Assembly: GCA_022605405.1 (NCBI GenBank)
Contig: JABYQQ010000046.1
Location: 1 to 23,722 of the forward strand
DNA from: Earliella scabrosa
Lineage: Eukaryota; Basidiomycota; Agaricomycetes; Polyporales; Polyporaceae
Length of the DNA stretch: 23,722 nt
Reading direction: 5' to 3'
Shown: one piece after another, positions 1 to 11,533 of the stretch
How the letters are laid out: each line of letters starts with the position of its first letter
How positions within the stretch are numbered: position 1 is the stretch's first letter
Notes under the pieces: generated by a model
What the model saw: the letters and a program-made list of their open reading frames with translations, nothing else
Database searches by the model: none
What the model was told of the DNA's origin: nothing
Position numbers and translations under genes: made by a program

Positions 1-1
1 C

Positions 2-276
2 CACACTAACGCTCCAACCCTTCCGCTCTAACACGTCAACCCAACGCTCTAGCCCTCGCCCTCTAACTCGTTTACCCAACGCTTACCTCCAACACTTCAA
101 CCCGTAACACTCCAACCGTCGTCCCTAACACTTCAACTCTACGCGTTAACCCAGCACTCTAACGTCGCACACTAACGCTCTGACCCTCGTCCCTAACACG
201 TTAACAAAACACTTCAACTCGTCCCTAGCACGTAAACCCAACGCTCTGACCCTCGTCCTTAACGCTTCGACCCTCG
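2..276. repeat. Reference monomer of family A (275 bp)
   Basis: First complete unit, used here to number positions. Landmarks: a CAACCC/CCG stretch at 15-26 that differs in B; the hypervariable junction at about 79-103; an MluI-type ACGCGT at 141-146; GTTAAC palindromes at 145-150 and 200-205; the invariant core at 187-233 and from 235 into the next unit up to 289. AAC triplets begin at 8, 16, 30, 38, 43, 65, 78, 91, 99, 106, 114, 127, 135, 148, 161, 174, 195, 203, 208, 216, 235, 240 and 261. The monomer has no AT or GG dinucleotide. The start of a satellite monomer is arbitrary; this phase was chosen for convenience. Confidence 0.97.
85..97. repeat. 13 bp module present in A, absent from B
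   Basis: In this A monomer the 13 bases acctccaacactt lie between AACGCTT and CAACCC. In B these two flanks are joined directly (AACGCTTCAACCC), so B lacks exactly these 13 bp, or an equivalent set given the flanking similarity. Thirteen is also one of the recurring AAC-to-AAC spacings in the monomer, so the loss looks like slippage or unequal exchange between adjacent modules. Together with the 2 bp CG loss at ACGCGTT it accounts for the whole 15 bp length difference between the families. Confidence 0.9.
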
Positions 277-289
277 CACACTAACGCTC
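187..289. repeat. Invariant monomer core (about 103 bp with one diagnostic site)
   Basis: Positions 187-233 and 235-289 of the first unit junction were found unchanged in every A, B and mosaic unit I compared. The one exception between them is position 234, which is A in family A and C in family B (CACGTAAA versus CACGTCAA). The core includes a GTTAAC palindrome at 200-205, the only AAAA run, and two copies of the word GACCCTCG. Outside it the monomer carries all other A/B differences and all indels. This may reflect constraint, for example a bound protein, or simply chance spread of exchange tracts; the sequence cannot separate these. Confidence 0.8.
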
Positions 290-3200
290 CAACCCTTCCG
301 CTCTAACACGTCAACCCAACGCTCTAGCCCTCGCCCTCTAACTCGTTTACCCAACGCTTACCTCCAACACTTCAACCCGTAACACTCCAACCGTCGTCCC
401 TAACACTTCAACTCTACGCGTTAACCCAGCACTCTAACGTCGCACACTAACGCTCTGACCCTCGTCCCTAACACGTTAACAAAACACTTCAACTCGTCCC
501 TAGCACGTAAACCCAACGCTCTGACCCTCGTCCTTAACGCTTCGACCCTCGCACACTAACGCTCCAACCCTTCCGCTCTAACACGTCAACCCAACGCTCT
601 AGCCCTCGCCCTCTAACTCGTTTACCCAACGCTTACCTCCAACACTTCAACCCGTAACACTCCAACCGTCGTCCCTAACACTTCAACTCTACGCGTTAAC
701 CCAGCACTCTAACGTCGCACACTAACGCTCTGACCCTCGTCCCTAACACGTTAACAAAACACTTCAACTCGTCCCTAGCACGTAAACCCAACGCTCTGAC
801 CCTCGTCCTTAACGCTTCGACCCTCGCACACTAACGCTCCAACCCTTCCGCTCTAACACGTCAACCCAACGCTCTAGCCCTCGCCCTCTAACTCGTTTAC
901 CCAACGCTTACCTCCAACACTTCAACCCGTAACACTCCAACCGTCGTCCCTAACACTTCAACTCTACGCGTTAACCCAGCACTCTAACGTCGCACACTAA
1001 CGCTCTGACCCTCGTCCCTAACACGTTAACAAAACACTTCAACTCGTCCCTAGCACGTAAACCCAACGCTCTGACCCTCGTCCTTAACGCTTCGACCCTC
1101 GCACACTAACGCTCCAACCCTTCCGCTCTAACACGTCAACCCAACGCTCTAGCCCTCGCCCTCTAACTCGTTTACCCAACGCTTACCTCCAACACTTCAA
1201 CCCGTAACACTCCAACCGTCGTCCCTAACACTTCAACTCTACGCGTTAACCCAGCACTCTAACGTCGCACACTAACGCTCTGACCCTCGTCCCTAACACG
1301 TTAACAAAACACTTCAACTCGTCCCTAGCACGTAAACCCAACGCTCTGACCCTCGTCCTTAACGCTTCGACCCTCGCACACTAACGCTCCAACCCTTCCG
1401 CTCTAACACGTCAACCCAACGCTCTAGCCCTCGCCCTCTAACTCGTTTACCCAACGCTTACCTCCAACACTTCAACCCGTAACACTCCAACCGTCGTCCC
1501 TAACACTTCAACTCTACGCGTTAACCCAGCACTCTAACGTCGCACACTAACGCTCTGACCCTCGTCCCTAACACGTTAACAAAACACTTCAACTCGTCCC
1601 TAGCACGTAAACCCAACGCTCTGACCCTCGTCCTTAACGCTTCGACCCTCGCACACTAACGCTCCAACCCTTCCGCTCTAACACGTCAACCCAACGCTCT
1701 AGCCCTCGCCCTCTAACTCGTTTACCCAACGCTTACCTCCAACACTTCAACCCGTAACACTCCAACCGTCGTCCCTAACACTTCAACTCTACGCGTTAAC
1801 CCAGCACTCTAACGTCGCACACTAACGCTCTGACCCTCGTCCCTAACACGTTAACAAAACACTTCAACTCGTCCCTAGCACGTAAACCCAACGCTCTGAC
1901 CCTCGTCCTTAACGCTTCGACCCTCGCACACTAACGCTCCAACCCTTCCGCTCTAACACGTCAACCCAACGCTCTAGCCCTCGCCCTCTAACTCGTTTAC
2001 CCAACGCTTACCTCCAACACTTCAACCCGTAACACTCCAACCGTCGTCCCTAACACTTCAACTCTACGCGTTAACCCAGCACTCTAACGTCGCACACTAA
2101 CGCTCTGACCCTCGTCCCTAACACGTTAACAAAACACTTCAACTCGTCCCTAGCACGTAAACCCAACGCTCTGACCCTCGTCCTTAACGCTTCGACCCTC
2201 GCACACTAACGCTCCAACCCTTCCGCTCTAACACGTCAACCCAACGCTCTAGCCCTCGCCCTCTAACTCGTTTACCCAACGCTTACCTCCAACACTTCAA
2301 CCCGTAACACTCCAACCGTCGTCCCTAACACTTCAACTCTACGCGTTAACCCAGCACTCTAACGTCGCACACTAACGCTCTGACCCTCGTCCCTAACACG
2401 TTAACAAAACACTTCAACTCGTCCCTAGCACGTAAACCCAACGCTCTGACCCTCGTCCTTAACGCTTCGACCCTCGCACACTAACGCTCCAACCCTTCCG
2501 CTCTAACACGTCAACCCAACGCTCTAGCCCTCGCCCTCTAACTCGTTTACCCAACGCTTACCTCCAACACTTCAACCCGTAACACTCCAACCGTCGTCCC
2601 TAACACTTCAACTCTACGCGTTAACCCAGCACTCTAACGTCGCACACTAACGCTCTGACCCTCGTCCCTAACACGTTAACAAAACACTTCAACTCGTCCC
2701 TAGCACGTAAACCCAACGCTCTGACCCTCGTCCTTAACGCTTCGACCCTCGCACACTAACGCTCCAACCCTTCCGCTCTAACACGTCAACCCAACGCTCT
2801 AGCCCTCGCCCTCTAACTCGTTTACCCAACGCTTACCTCCAACACTTCAACCCGTAACACTCCAACCGTCGTCCCTAACACTTCAACTCTACGCGTTAAC
2901 CCAGCACTCTAACGTCGCACACTAACGCTCTGACCCTCGTCCCTAACACGTTAACAAAACACTTCAACTCGTCCCTAGCACGTAAACCCAACGCTCTGAC
3001 CCTCGTCCTTAACGCTTCGACCCTCGCACACTAACGCTCCAACCCTTCCGCTCTAACACGTCAACCCAACGCTCTAGCCCTCGCCCTCTAACTCGTTTAC
3101 CCAACGCTTACCTCCAACACTTCAACCCGTAACACTCCAACCGTCGTCCCTAACACTTCAACTCTACGCGTTAACCCAGCACTCTAACGTCGCACACTAA

Positions 3201-6200
3201 CGCTCTGACCCTCGTCCCTAACACGTTAACAAAACACTTCAACTCGTCCCTAGCACGTAAACCCAACGCTCTGACCCTCGTCCTTAACGCTTCGACCCTC
3301 GCACACTAACGCTCCAACCCTTCCGCTCTAACACGTCAACCCAACGCTCTAGCCCTCGCCCTCTAACTCGTTTACCCAACGCTTACCTCCAACACTTCAA
3401 CCCGTAACACTCCAACCGTCGTCCCTAACACTTCAACTCTACGCGTTAACCCAGCACTCTAACGTCGCACACTAACGCTCTGACCCTCGTCCCTAACACG
3501 TTAACAAAACACTTCAACTCGTCCCTAGCACGTAAACCCAACGCTCTGACCCTCGTCCTTAACGCTTCGACCCTCGCACACTAACGCTCCAACCCTTCCG
3601 CTCTAACACGTCAACCCAACGCTCTAGCCCTCGCCCTCTAACTCGTTTACCCAACGCTTACCTCCAACACTTCAACCCGTAACACTCCAACCGTCGTCCC
3701 TAACACTTCAACTCTACGCGTTAACCCAGCACTCTAACGTCGCACACTAACGCTCTGACCCTCGTCCCTAACACGTTAACAAAACACTTCAACTCGTCCC
3801 TAGCACGTAAACCCAACGCTCTGACCCTCGTCCTTAACGCTTCGACCCTCGCACACTAACGCTCCAACCCTTCCGCTCTAACACGTCAACCCAACGCTCT
3901 AGCCCTCGCCCTCTAACTCGTTTACCCAACGCTTACCTCCAACACTTCAACCCGTAACACTCCAACCGTCGTCCCTAACACTTCAACTCTACGCGTTAAC
4001 CCAGCACTCTAACGTCGCACACTAACGCTCTGACCCTCGTCCCTAACACGTTAACAAAACACTTCAACTCGTCCCTAGCACGTAAACCCAACGCTCTGAC
4101 CCTCGTCCTTAACGCTTCGACCCTCGCACACTAACGCTCCAACCCTTCCGCTCTAACACGTCAACCCAACGCTCTAGCCCTCGCCCTCTAACTCGTTTAC
4201 CCAACGCTTACCTCCAACACTTCAACCCGTAACACTCCAACCGTCGTCCCTAACACTTCAACTCTACGCGTTAACCCAGCACTCTAACGTCGCACACTAA
4301 CGCTCTGACCCTCGTCCCTAACACGTTAACAAAACACTTCAACTCGTCCCTAGCACGTAAACCCAACGCTCTGACCCTCGTCCTTAACGCTTCGACCCTC
4401 GCACACTAACGCTCCAACCCTTCCGCTCTAACACGTCAACCCAACGCTCTAGCCCTCGCCCTCTAACTCGTTTACCCAACGCTTACCTCCAACACTTCAA
4501 CCCGTAACACTCCAACCGTCGTCCCTAACACTTCAACTCTACGCGTTAACCCAGCACTCTAACGTCGCACACTAACGCTCTGACCCTCGTCCCTAACACG
4601 TTAACAAAACACTTCAACTCGTCCCTAGCACGTAAACCCAACGCTCTGACCCTCGTCCTTAACGCTTCGACCCTCGCACACTAACGCTCCAACCCTTCCG
4701 CTCTAACACGTCAACCCAACGCTCTAGCCCTCGCCCTCTAACTCGTTTACCCAACGCTTACCTCCAACACTTCAACCCGTAACACTCCAACCGTCGTCCC
4801 TAACACTTCAACTCTACGCGTTAACCCAGCACTCTAACGTCGCACACTAACGCTCTGACCCTCGTCCCTAACACGTTAACAAAACACTTCAACTCGTCCC
4901 TAGCACGTAAACCCAACGCTCTGACCCTCGTCCTTAACGCTTCGACCCTCGCACACTAACGCTCCAACCCTTCCGCTCTAACACGTCAACCCAACGCTCT
5001 AGCCCTCGCCCTCTAACTCGTTTACCCAACGCTTACCTCCAACACTTCAACCCGTAACACTCCAACCGTCGTCCCTAACACTTCAACTCTACGCGTTAAC
5101 CCAGCACTCTAACGTCGCACACTAACGCTCTGACCCTCGTCCCTAACACGTTAACAAAACACTTCAACTCGTCCCTAGCACGTAAACCCAACGCTCTGAC
5201 CCTCGTCCTTAACGCTTCGACCCTCGCACACTAACGCTCCAACCCTTCCGCTCTAACACGTCAACCCAACGCTCTAGCCCTCGCCCTCTAACTCGTTTAC
5301 CCAACGCTTACCTCCAACACTTCAACCCGTAACACTCCAACCGTCGTCCCTAACACTTCAACTCTACGCGTTAACCCAGCACTCTAACGTCGCACACTAA
5401 CGCTCTGACCCTCGTCCCTAACACGTTAACAAAACACTTCAACTCGTCCCTAGCACGTAAACCCAACGCTCTGACCCTCGTCCTTAACGCTTCGACCCTC
5501 GCACACTAACGCTCCAACCCTTCCGCTCTAACACGTCAACCCAACGCTCTAGCCCTCGCCCTCTAACTCGTTTACCCAACGCTTACCTCCAACACTTCAA
5601 CCCGTAACACTCCAACCGTCGTCCCTAACACTTCAACTCTACGCGTTAACCCAGCACTCTAACGTCGCACACTAACGCTCTGACCCTCGTCCCTAACACG
5701 TTAACAAAACACTTCAACTCGTCCCTAGCACGTAAACCCAACGCTCTGACCCTCGTCCTTAACGCTTCGACCCTCGCACACTAACGCTCCAACCCTTCCG
5801 CTCTAACACGTCAACCCAACGCTCTAGCCCTCGCCCTCTAACTCGTTTACCCAACGCTTACCTCCAACACTTCAACCCGTAACACTCCAACCGTCGTCCC
5901 TAACACTTCAACTCTACGCGTTAACCCAGCACTCTAACGTCGCACACTAACGCTCTGACCCTCGTCCCTAACACGTTAACAAAACACTTCAACTCGTCCC
6001 TAGCACGTAAACCCAACGCTCTGACCCTCGTCCTTAACGCTTCGACCCTCGCACACTAACGCTCCAACCCTTCCGCTCTAACACGTCAACCCAACGCTCT
6101 AGCCCTCGCCCTCTAACTCGTTTACCCAACGCTTACCTCCAACACTTCAACCCGTAACACTCCAACCGTCGTCCCTAACACTTCAACTCTACGCGTTAAC

Positions 6201-9200
6201 CCAGCACTCTAACGTCGCACACTAACGCTCTGACCCTCGTCCCTAACACGTTAACAAAACACTTCAACTCGTCCCTAGCACGTAAACCCAACGCTCTGAC
6301 CCTCGTCCTTAACGCTTCGACCCTCGCACACTAACGCTCCAACCCTTCCGCTCTAACACGTCAACCCAACGCTCTAGCCCTCGCCCTCTAACTCGTTTAC
6401 CCAACGCTTACCTCCAACACTTCAACCCGTAACACTCCAACCGTCGTCCCTAACACTTCAACTCTACGCGTTAACCCAGCACTCTAACGTCGCACACTAA
6501 CGCTCTGACCCTCGTCCCTAACACGTTAACAAAACACTTCAACTCGTCCCTAGCACGTAAACCCAACGCTCTGACCCTCGTCCTTAACGCTTCGACCCTC
6601 GCACACTAACGCTCCAACCCTTCCGCTCTAACACGTCAACCCAACGCTCTAGCCCTCGCCCTCTAACTCGTTTACCCAACGCTTACCTCCAACACTTCAA
6701 CCCGTAACACTCCAACCGTCGTCCCTAACACTTCAACTCTACGCGTTAACCCAGCACTCTAACGTCGCACACTAACGCTCTGACCCTCGTCCCTAACACG
6801 TTAACAAAACACTTCAACTCGTCCCTAGCACGTAAACCCAACGCTCTGACCCTCGTCCTTAACGCTTCGACCCTCGCACACTAACGCTCCAACCCTTCCG
6901 CTCTAACACGTCAACCCAACGCTCTAGCCCTCGCCCTCTAACTCGTTTACCCAACGCTTACCTCCAACACTTCAACCCGTAACACTCCAACCGTCGTCCC
7001 TAACACTTCAACTCTACGCGTTAACCCAGCACTCTAACGTCGCACACTAACGCTCTGACCCTCGTCCCTAACACGTTAACAAAACACTTCAACTCGTCCC
7101 TAGCACGTAAACCCAACGCTCTGACCCTCGTCCTTAACGCTTCGACCCTCGCACACTAACGCTCCAACCCTTCCGCTCTAACACGTCAACCCAACGCTCT
7201 AGCCCTCGCCCTCTAACTCGTTTACCCAACGCTTACCTCCAACACTTCAACCCGTAACACTCCAACCGTCGTCCCTAACACTTCAACTCTACGCGTTAAC
7301 CCAGCACTCTAACGTCGCACACTAACGCTCTGACCCTCGTCCCTAACACGTTAACAAAACACTTCAACTCGTCCCTAGCACGTAAACCCAACGCTCTGAC
7401 CCTCGTCCTTAACGCTTCGACCCTCGCACACTAACGCTCCAACCCTTCCGCTCTAACACGTCAACCCAACGCTCTAGCCCTCGCCCTCTAACTCGTTTAC
7501 CCAACGCTTACCTCCAACACTTCAACCCGTAACACTCCAACCGTCGTCCCTAACACTTCAACTCTACGCGTTAACCCAGCACTCTAACGTCGCACACTAA
7601 CGCTCTGACCCTCGTCCCTAACACGTTAACAAAACACTTCAACTCGTCCCTAGCACGTAAACCCAACGCTCTGACCCTCGTCCTTAACGCTTCGACCCTC
7701 GCACACTAACGCTCCAACCCTTCCGCTCTAACACGTCAACCCAACGCTCTAGCCCTCGCCCTCTAACTCGTTTACCCAACGCTTACCTCCAACACTTCAA
7801 CCCGTAACACTCCAACCGTCGTCCCTAACACTTCAACTCTACGCGTTAACCCAGCACTCTAACGTCGCACACTAACGCTCTGACCCTCGTCCCTAACACG
7901 TTAACAAAACACTTCAACTCGTCCCTAGCACGTAAACCCAACGCTCTGACCCTCGTCCTTAACGCTTCGACCCTCGCACACTAACGCTCCAACCCTTCCG
8001 CTCTAACACGTCAACCCAACGCTCTAGCCCTCGCCCTCTAACTCGTTTACCCAACGCTTACCTCCAACACTTCAACCCGTAACACTCCAACCGTCGTCCC
8101 TAACACTTCAACTCTACGCGTTAACCCAGCACTCTAACGTCGCACACTAACGCTCTGACCCTCGTCCCTAACACGTTAACAAAACACTTCAACTCGTCCC
8201 TAGCACGTAAACCCAACGCTCTGACCCTCGTCCTTAACGCTTCGACCCTCGCACACTAACGCTCCAACCCTTCCGCTCTAACACGTCAACCCAACGCTCT
8301 AGCCCTCGCCCTCTAACTCGTTTACCCAACGCTTACCTCCAACACTTCAACCCGTAACACTCCAACCGTCGTCCCTAACACTTCAACTCTACGCGTTAAC
8401 CCAGCACTCTAACGTCGCACACTAACGCTCTGACCCTCGTCCCTAACACGTTAACAAAACACTTCAACTCGTCCCTAGCACGTAAACCCAACGCTCTGAC
8501 CCTCGTCCTTAACGCTTCGACCCTCGCACACTAACGCTCCAACCCTTCCGCTCTAACACGTCAACCCAACGCTCTAGCCCTCGCCCTCTAACTCGTTTAC
8601 CCAACGCTTACCTCCAACACTTCAACCCGTAACACTCCAACCGTCGTCCCTAACACTTCAACTCTACGCGTTAACCCAGCACTCTAACGTCGCACACTAA
8701 CGCTCTGACCCTCGTCCCTAACACGTTAACAAAACACTTCAACTCGTCCCTAGCACGTAAACCCAACGCTCTGACCCTCGTCCTTAACGCTTCGACCCTC
8801 GCACACTAACGCTCCAACCCTTCCGCTCTAACACGTCAACCCAACGCTCTAGCCCTCGCCCTCTAACTCGTTTACCCAACGCTTACCTCCAACACTTCAA
8901 CCCGTAACACTCCAACCGTCGTCCCTAACACTTCAACTCTACGCGTTAACCCAGCACTCTAACGTCGCACACTAACGCTCTGACCCTCGTCCCTAACACG
9001 TTAACAAAACACTTCAACTCGTCCCTAGCACGTAAACCCAACGCTCTGACCCTCGTCCTTAACGCTTCGACCCTCGCACACTAACGCTCCAACCCTTCCG
9101 CTCTAACACGTCAACCCAACGCTCTAGCCCTCGCCCTCTAACTCGTTTACCCAACGCTTACCTCCAACACTTCAACCCGTAACACTCCAACCGTCGTCCC

Positions 9201-9626
9201 TAACACTTCAACTCTACGCGTTAACCCAGCACTCTAACGTCGCACACTAACGCTCTGACCCTCGTCCCTAACACGTTAACAAAACACTTCAACTCGTCCC
9301 TAGCACGTAAACCCAACGCTCTGACCCTCGTCCTTAACGCTTCGACCCTCGCACACTAACGCTCCAACCCTTCCGCTCTAACACGTCAACCCAACGCTCT
9401 AGCCCTCGCCCTCTAACTCGTTTACCCAACGCTTACCTCCAACACTTCAACCCGTAACACTCCAACCGTCGTCCCTAACACTTCAACTCTACGCGTTAAC
9501 CCAGCACTCTAACGTCGCACACTAACGCTCTGACCCTCGTCCCTAACACGTTAACAAAACACTTCAACTCGTCCCTAGCACGTAAACCCAACGCTCTGAC
9601 CCTCGTCCTTAACGCTTCGACCCTCG

Positions 9627-9900
9627 CACACTAACGCTCCAACCCTTCCGCTCTAACACGTCAACCCAACGCTCTAGCCCTCGCCCTCTAACTCGTTTAC
9701 CCAACGCTTACCTCCAACACTTCAACCGTAACACTCCAACCGTCGTCCCTAACACTTCAACTCTACGCGTTAACCCAGCACTCTAACGTCGCACACTAAC
9801 GCTCTGACCCTCGTCCCTAACACGTTAACAAAACACTTCAACTCGTCCCTAGCACGTAAACCCAACGCTCTGACCCTCGTCCTTAACGCTTCGACCCTCG
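9627..9900. repeat. Unit 36: last near-perfect A monomer (274 bp)
   Basis: This unit is identical to the A consensus except for one missing C at about 9727, where TTCAACCCGT becomes TTCAACCGT. It ends the perfect A block. The change lies in the hypervariable junction that also varies in most later unusual units. All A/B diagnostic sites are still A. Confidence 0.95.
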
Positions 9901-10175
9901 CACACTAACGCTCCAACCCTTCCGCTCTAACACGTCAACCCAACGCTCTAGCCCTCGCCCTCTAACTCGTTTACCCAACGCTTACCTCCAACACTTCAAC
10001 CCGTAACACTCCAACCGTCGTCCCTAACACTTCAACTCTACGCGTTAACCCAGCACTCTAACGTCGCACACTAACGCTCTAGCCGTCGTCCCTAACACGT
10101 TAACAAAACACTTCAACTCGTCCCTAGCACGTAAACCCAACGCTCTGACCCTCGTCCTTAACGCTTCGACCCTCG
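9901..10175. repeat. Unit 37: A monomer with the first B-type allele
   Basis: The unit is full A length and A at all checked sites except one cluster: CTCTAGCCGTCG replaces CTCTGACCCTCG around 10078-10089. That three-base cluster is the B state. Its immediate left neighbour (CACACTAACGCT) is still A, so the transferred tract is short on that side. Confidence 0.92.
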
Positions 10176-10446
10176 CACACTAACGCTCCAACCCTTCCGC
10201 TCTAACACGTCAACCCAACGCTCTAGCCCTCGCCCTCTAACTCGTTTACCCAACGCTTACCTCAACTCAACCCGTAACACTCCAACCGTCGTCCCTAACA
10301 CTTCAACTCTACGCGTTAACCCAGCACTCTAACGTCGCACACTAACGCTCTGACCGTCGTCCCTAACACGTTAACAAAACACTTCAACTCGTCCCTAGCA
10401 CGTAAACCCAACGCTCTGACCCTCGTCCTTAACGCTTCGACCCTCG
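10176..10446. repeat. Unit 38: shortened A monomer (271 bp)
   Basis: The junction reads ACCTCAACTCAACCCG, four bases shorter than A. The GACCC cluster is half-converted (GACCG at about 10352-10356), keeping GA from A and gaining G from B. This could be a short conversion tract, an independent substitution or an intermediate state. Confidence 0.9.
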
Positions 10447-10715
10447 CACACTAACGCTCCAACCCTTCCGCTCTAACACGTCAACCCAACGCTCTAGCCC
10501 TCGCCCTCTAACTCGTTTACCCAACGCTTACCTCAACTCACCGTAACACTCCAACCGTCGTCCCTAACACTTCAACTCTACGCGTTAACCCAGCACTCTA
10601 ACGTCGCACACTAACACTCTAGCCGTCGTCCCTAACACGTTAACAAAACACTTCAACTCGTCCCTAGCACGTCAACCCAACGCTCTGACCCTCGTCCTTA
10701 ACGCTTCGACCCTCG
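10447..10715. repeat. Unit 39: mosaic monomer, B-like 3' half (269 bp)
   Basis: The first half is A-type. The junction is shortened to ACCTCAACTCACCG. From about 10613 the unit carries B alleles at AACACTCTAGCCG and at CACGTCAACCC, but keeps A at CACACTAAC. It is the first unit in the window with the B state at the core site corresponding to reference position 234. Confidence 0.9.
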
Positions 10716-10983
10716 CACACTAACGCTCCAACCCTTCAGCTCTAACACGTCAACCCAACGCTCTAGCCCTCGCCCTCTAACTCGTTTACCCAACGCTTCA
10801 ACTTCAACCCGTAACACTCCAACCGTCGTCCCTAACACTTCAACTCTACGCGTTAACCCAGCACTCTAACGTCGCACACTAACACTCTAGCCGTCGTCCC
10901 TAACACGTTAACAAAACACTTCAACTCGTCCCTAGCACGTAAACCCAACGCTCTGACCCTCGTCCTTAACGCTTCGACCCTCG
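10716..10983. repeat. Unit 40: mosaic monomer with a B-like short junction (268 bp)
   Basis: The junction AACGCTTCAACTTCAACCCG is near the B length, while the flanking first half is A-type (ACACGTC, CCCTCTAAC). A third allele, TTCAGCTCT, replaces TTCCGCTCT (A) or TTCAACTCT (B). The CTAGCCG cluster is B, yet the CACGTAAA site has reverted to A. Alleles therefore alternate at least twice along one unit. Confidence 0.9.
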
Positions 10984-11533
10984 CACACTAACGCTCCAAC
11001 CCTTCCGCTCTAACACGTCAACCCAACGCTCTAGCCCTCGCCCTCTAACTCGTTTACCCAACGCTTACCTCCAACACTTCAACCCGTAACACTCCAACCG
11101 TCGTCCCTAACACTTCAACTCTACGCGTTAACCCAGCACTCTAACGTCGCACACTAACGCTCTGACCCTCGTCCCTAACACGTTAACAAAACACTTCAAC
11201 TCGTCCCTAGCACGTAAACCCAACGCTCTGACCCTCGTCCTTAACGCTTCGACCCTCGCACACTAACGCTCCAACCCTTCCGCTCTAACACGTCAACCCA
11301 ACGCTCTAGCCCTCGCCCTCTAACTCGTTTACCCAACGCTTACCTCCAACACTTCAACCCGTAACACTCCAACCGTCGTCCCTAACACTTCAACTCTACG
11401 CGTTAACCCAGCACTCTAACGTCGCACACTAACGCTCTGACCCTCGTCCCTAACACGTTAACAAAACACTTCAACTCGTCCCTAGCACGTAAACCCAACG
11501 CTCTGACCCTCGTCCTTAACGCTTCGACCCTCG
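10984..11533. repeat. Units 41-42: two consensus A monomers inside the mosaic zone
   Basis: Both units are 275 bp and A at every diagnostic site, with no indel seen. They lie between mosaic units 37-40 and the lightly altered unit 43. An isolated pure pair suggests either that mosaics were inserted among A units by unequal exchange, or that these two were recently copied from the homogeneous A block. Confidence 0.93.

Larger units (their letters stand above)
1..9726. repeat. Family A block: about 35.4 identical 275 bp monomers
   Basis: Units start at 2 + 275n up to 9627. Comparing lines 3300 bp (12 units) apart, and unit starts within the first 3300 bp, I found no substitution or indel until 9726/9727, where a CCC run loses one C. 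The only other mismatch is base 1, which is C where the repeat predicts G. Such uniformity implies very recent amplification or very efficient homogenisation, or else an assembly that has copied a consensus. Composition per unit is A 70, C 118, G 29, T 58 (53.5% G+C). No higher-order repeat is visible, because all units are the same. Confidence 0.97.

Noticed and set aside
35..75. G-quadruplex motif on the minus strand
   Set aside because: CCC runs on the + strand come in close pairs (for example CCCTCGCCC), but the next runs are about 10-13 bases away, so a standard four-run motif with short loops is not met. The + strand has no GG at all.
145..205. GTTAAC palindromes as operator or inverted repeat
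   Set aside because: The 6 bp palindromes do not extend into longer dyad symmetry. The two sites differ in flanks and nothing else suggests a regulatory site.
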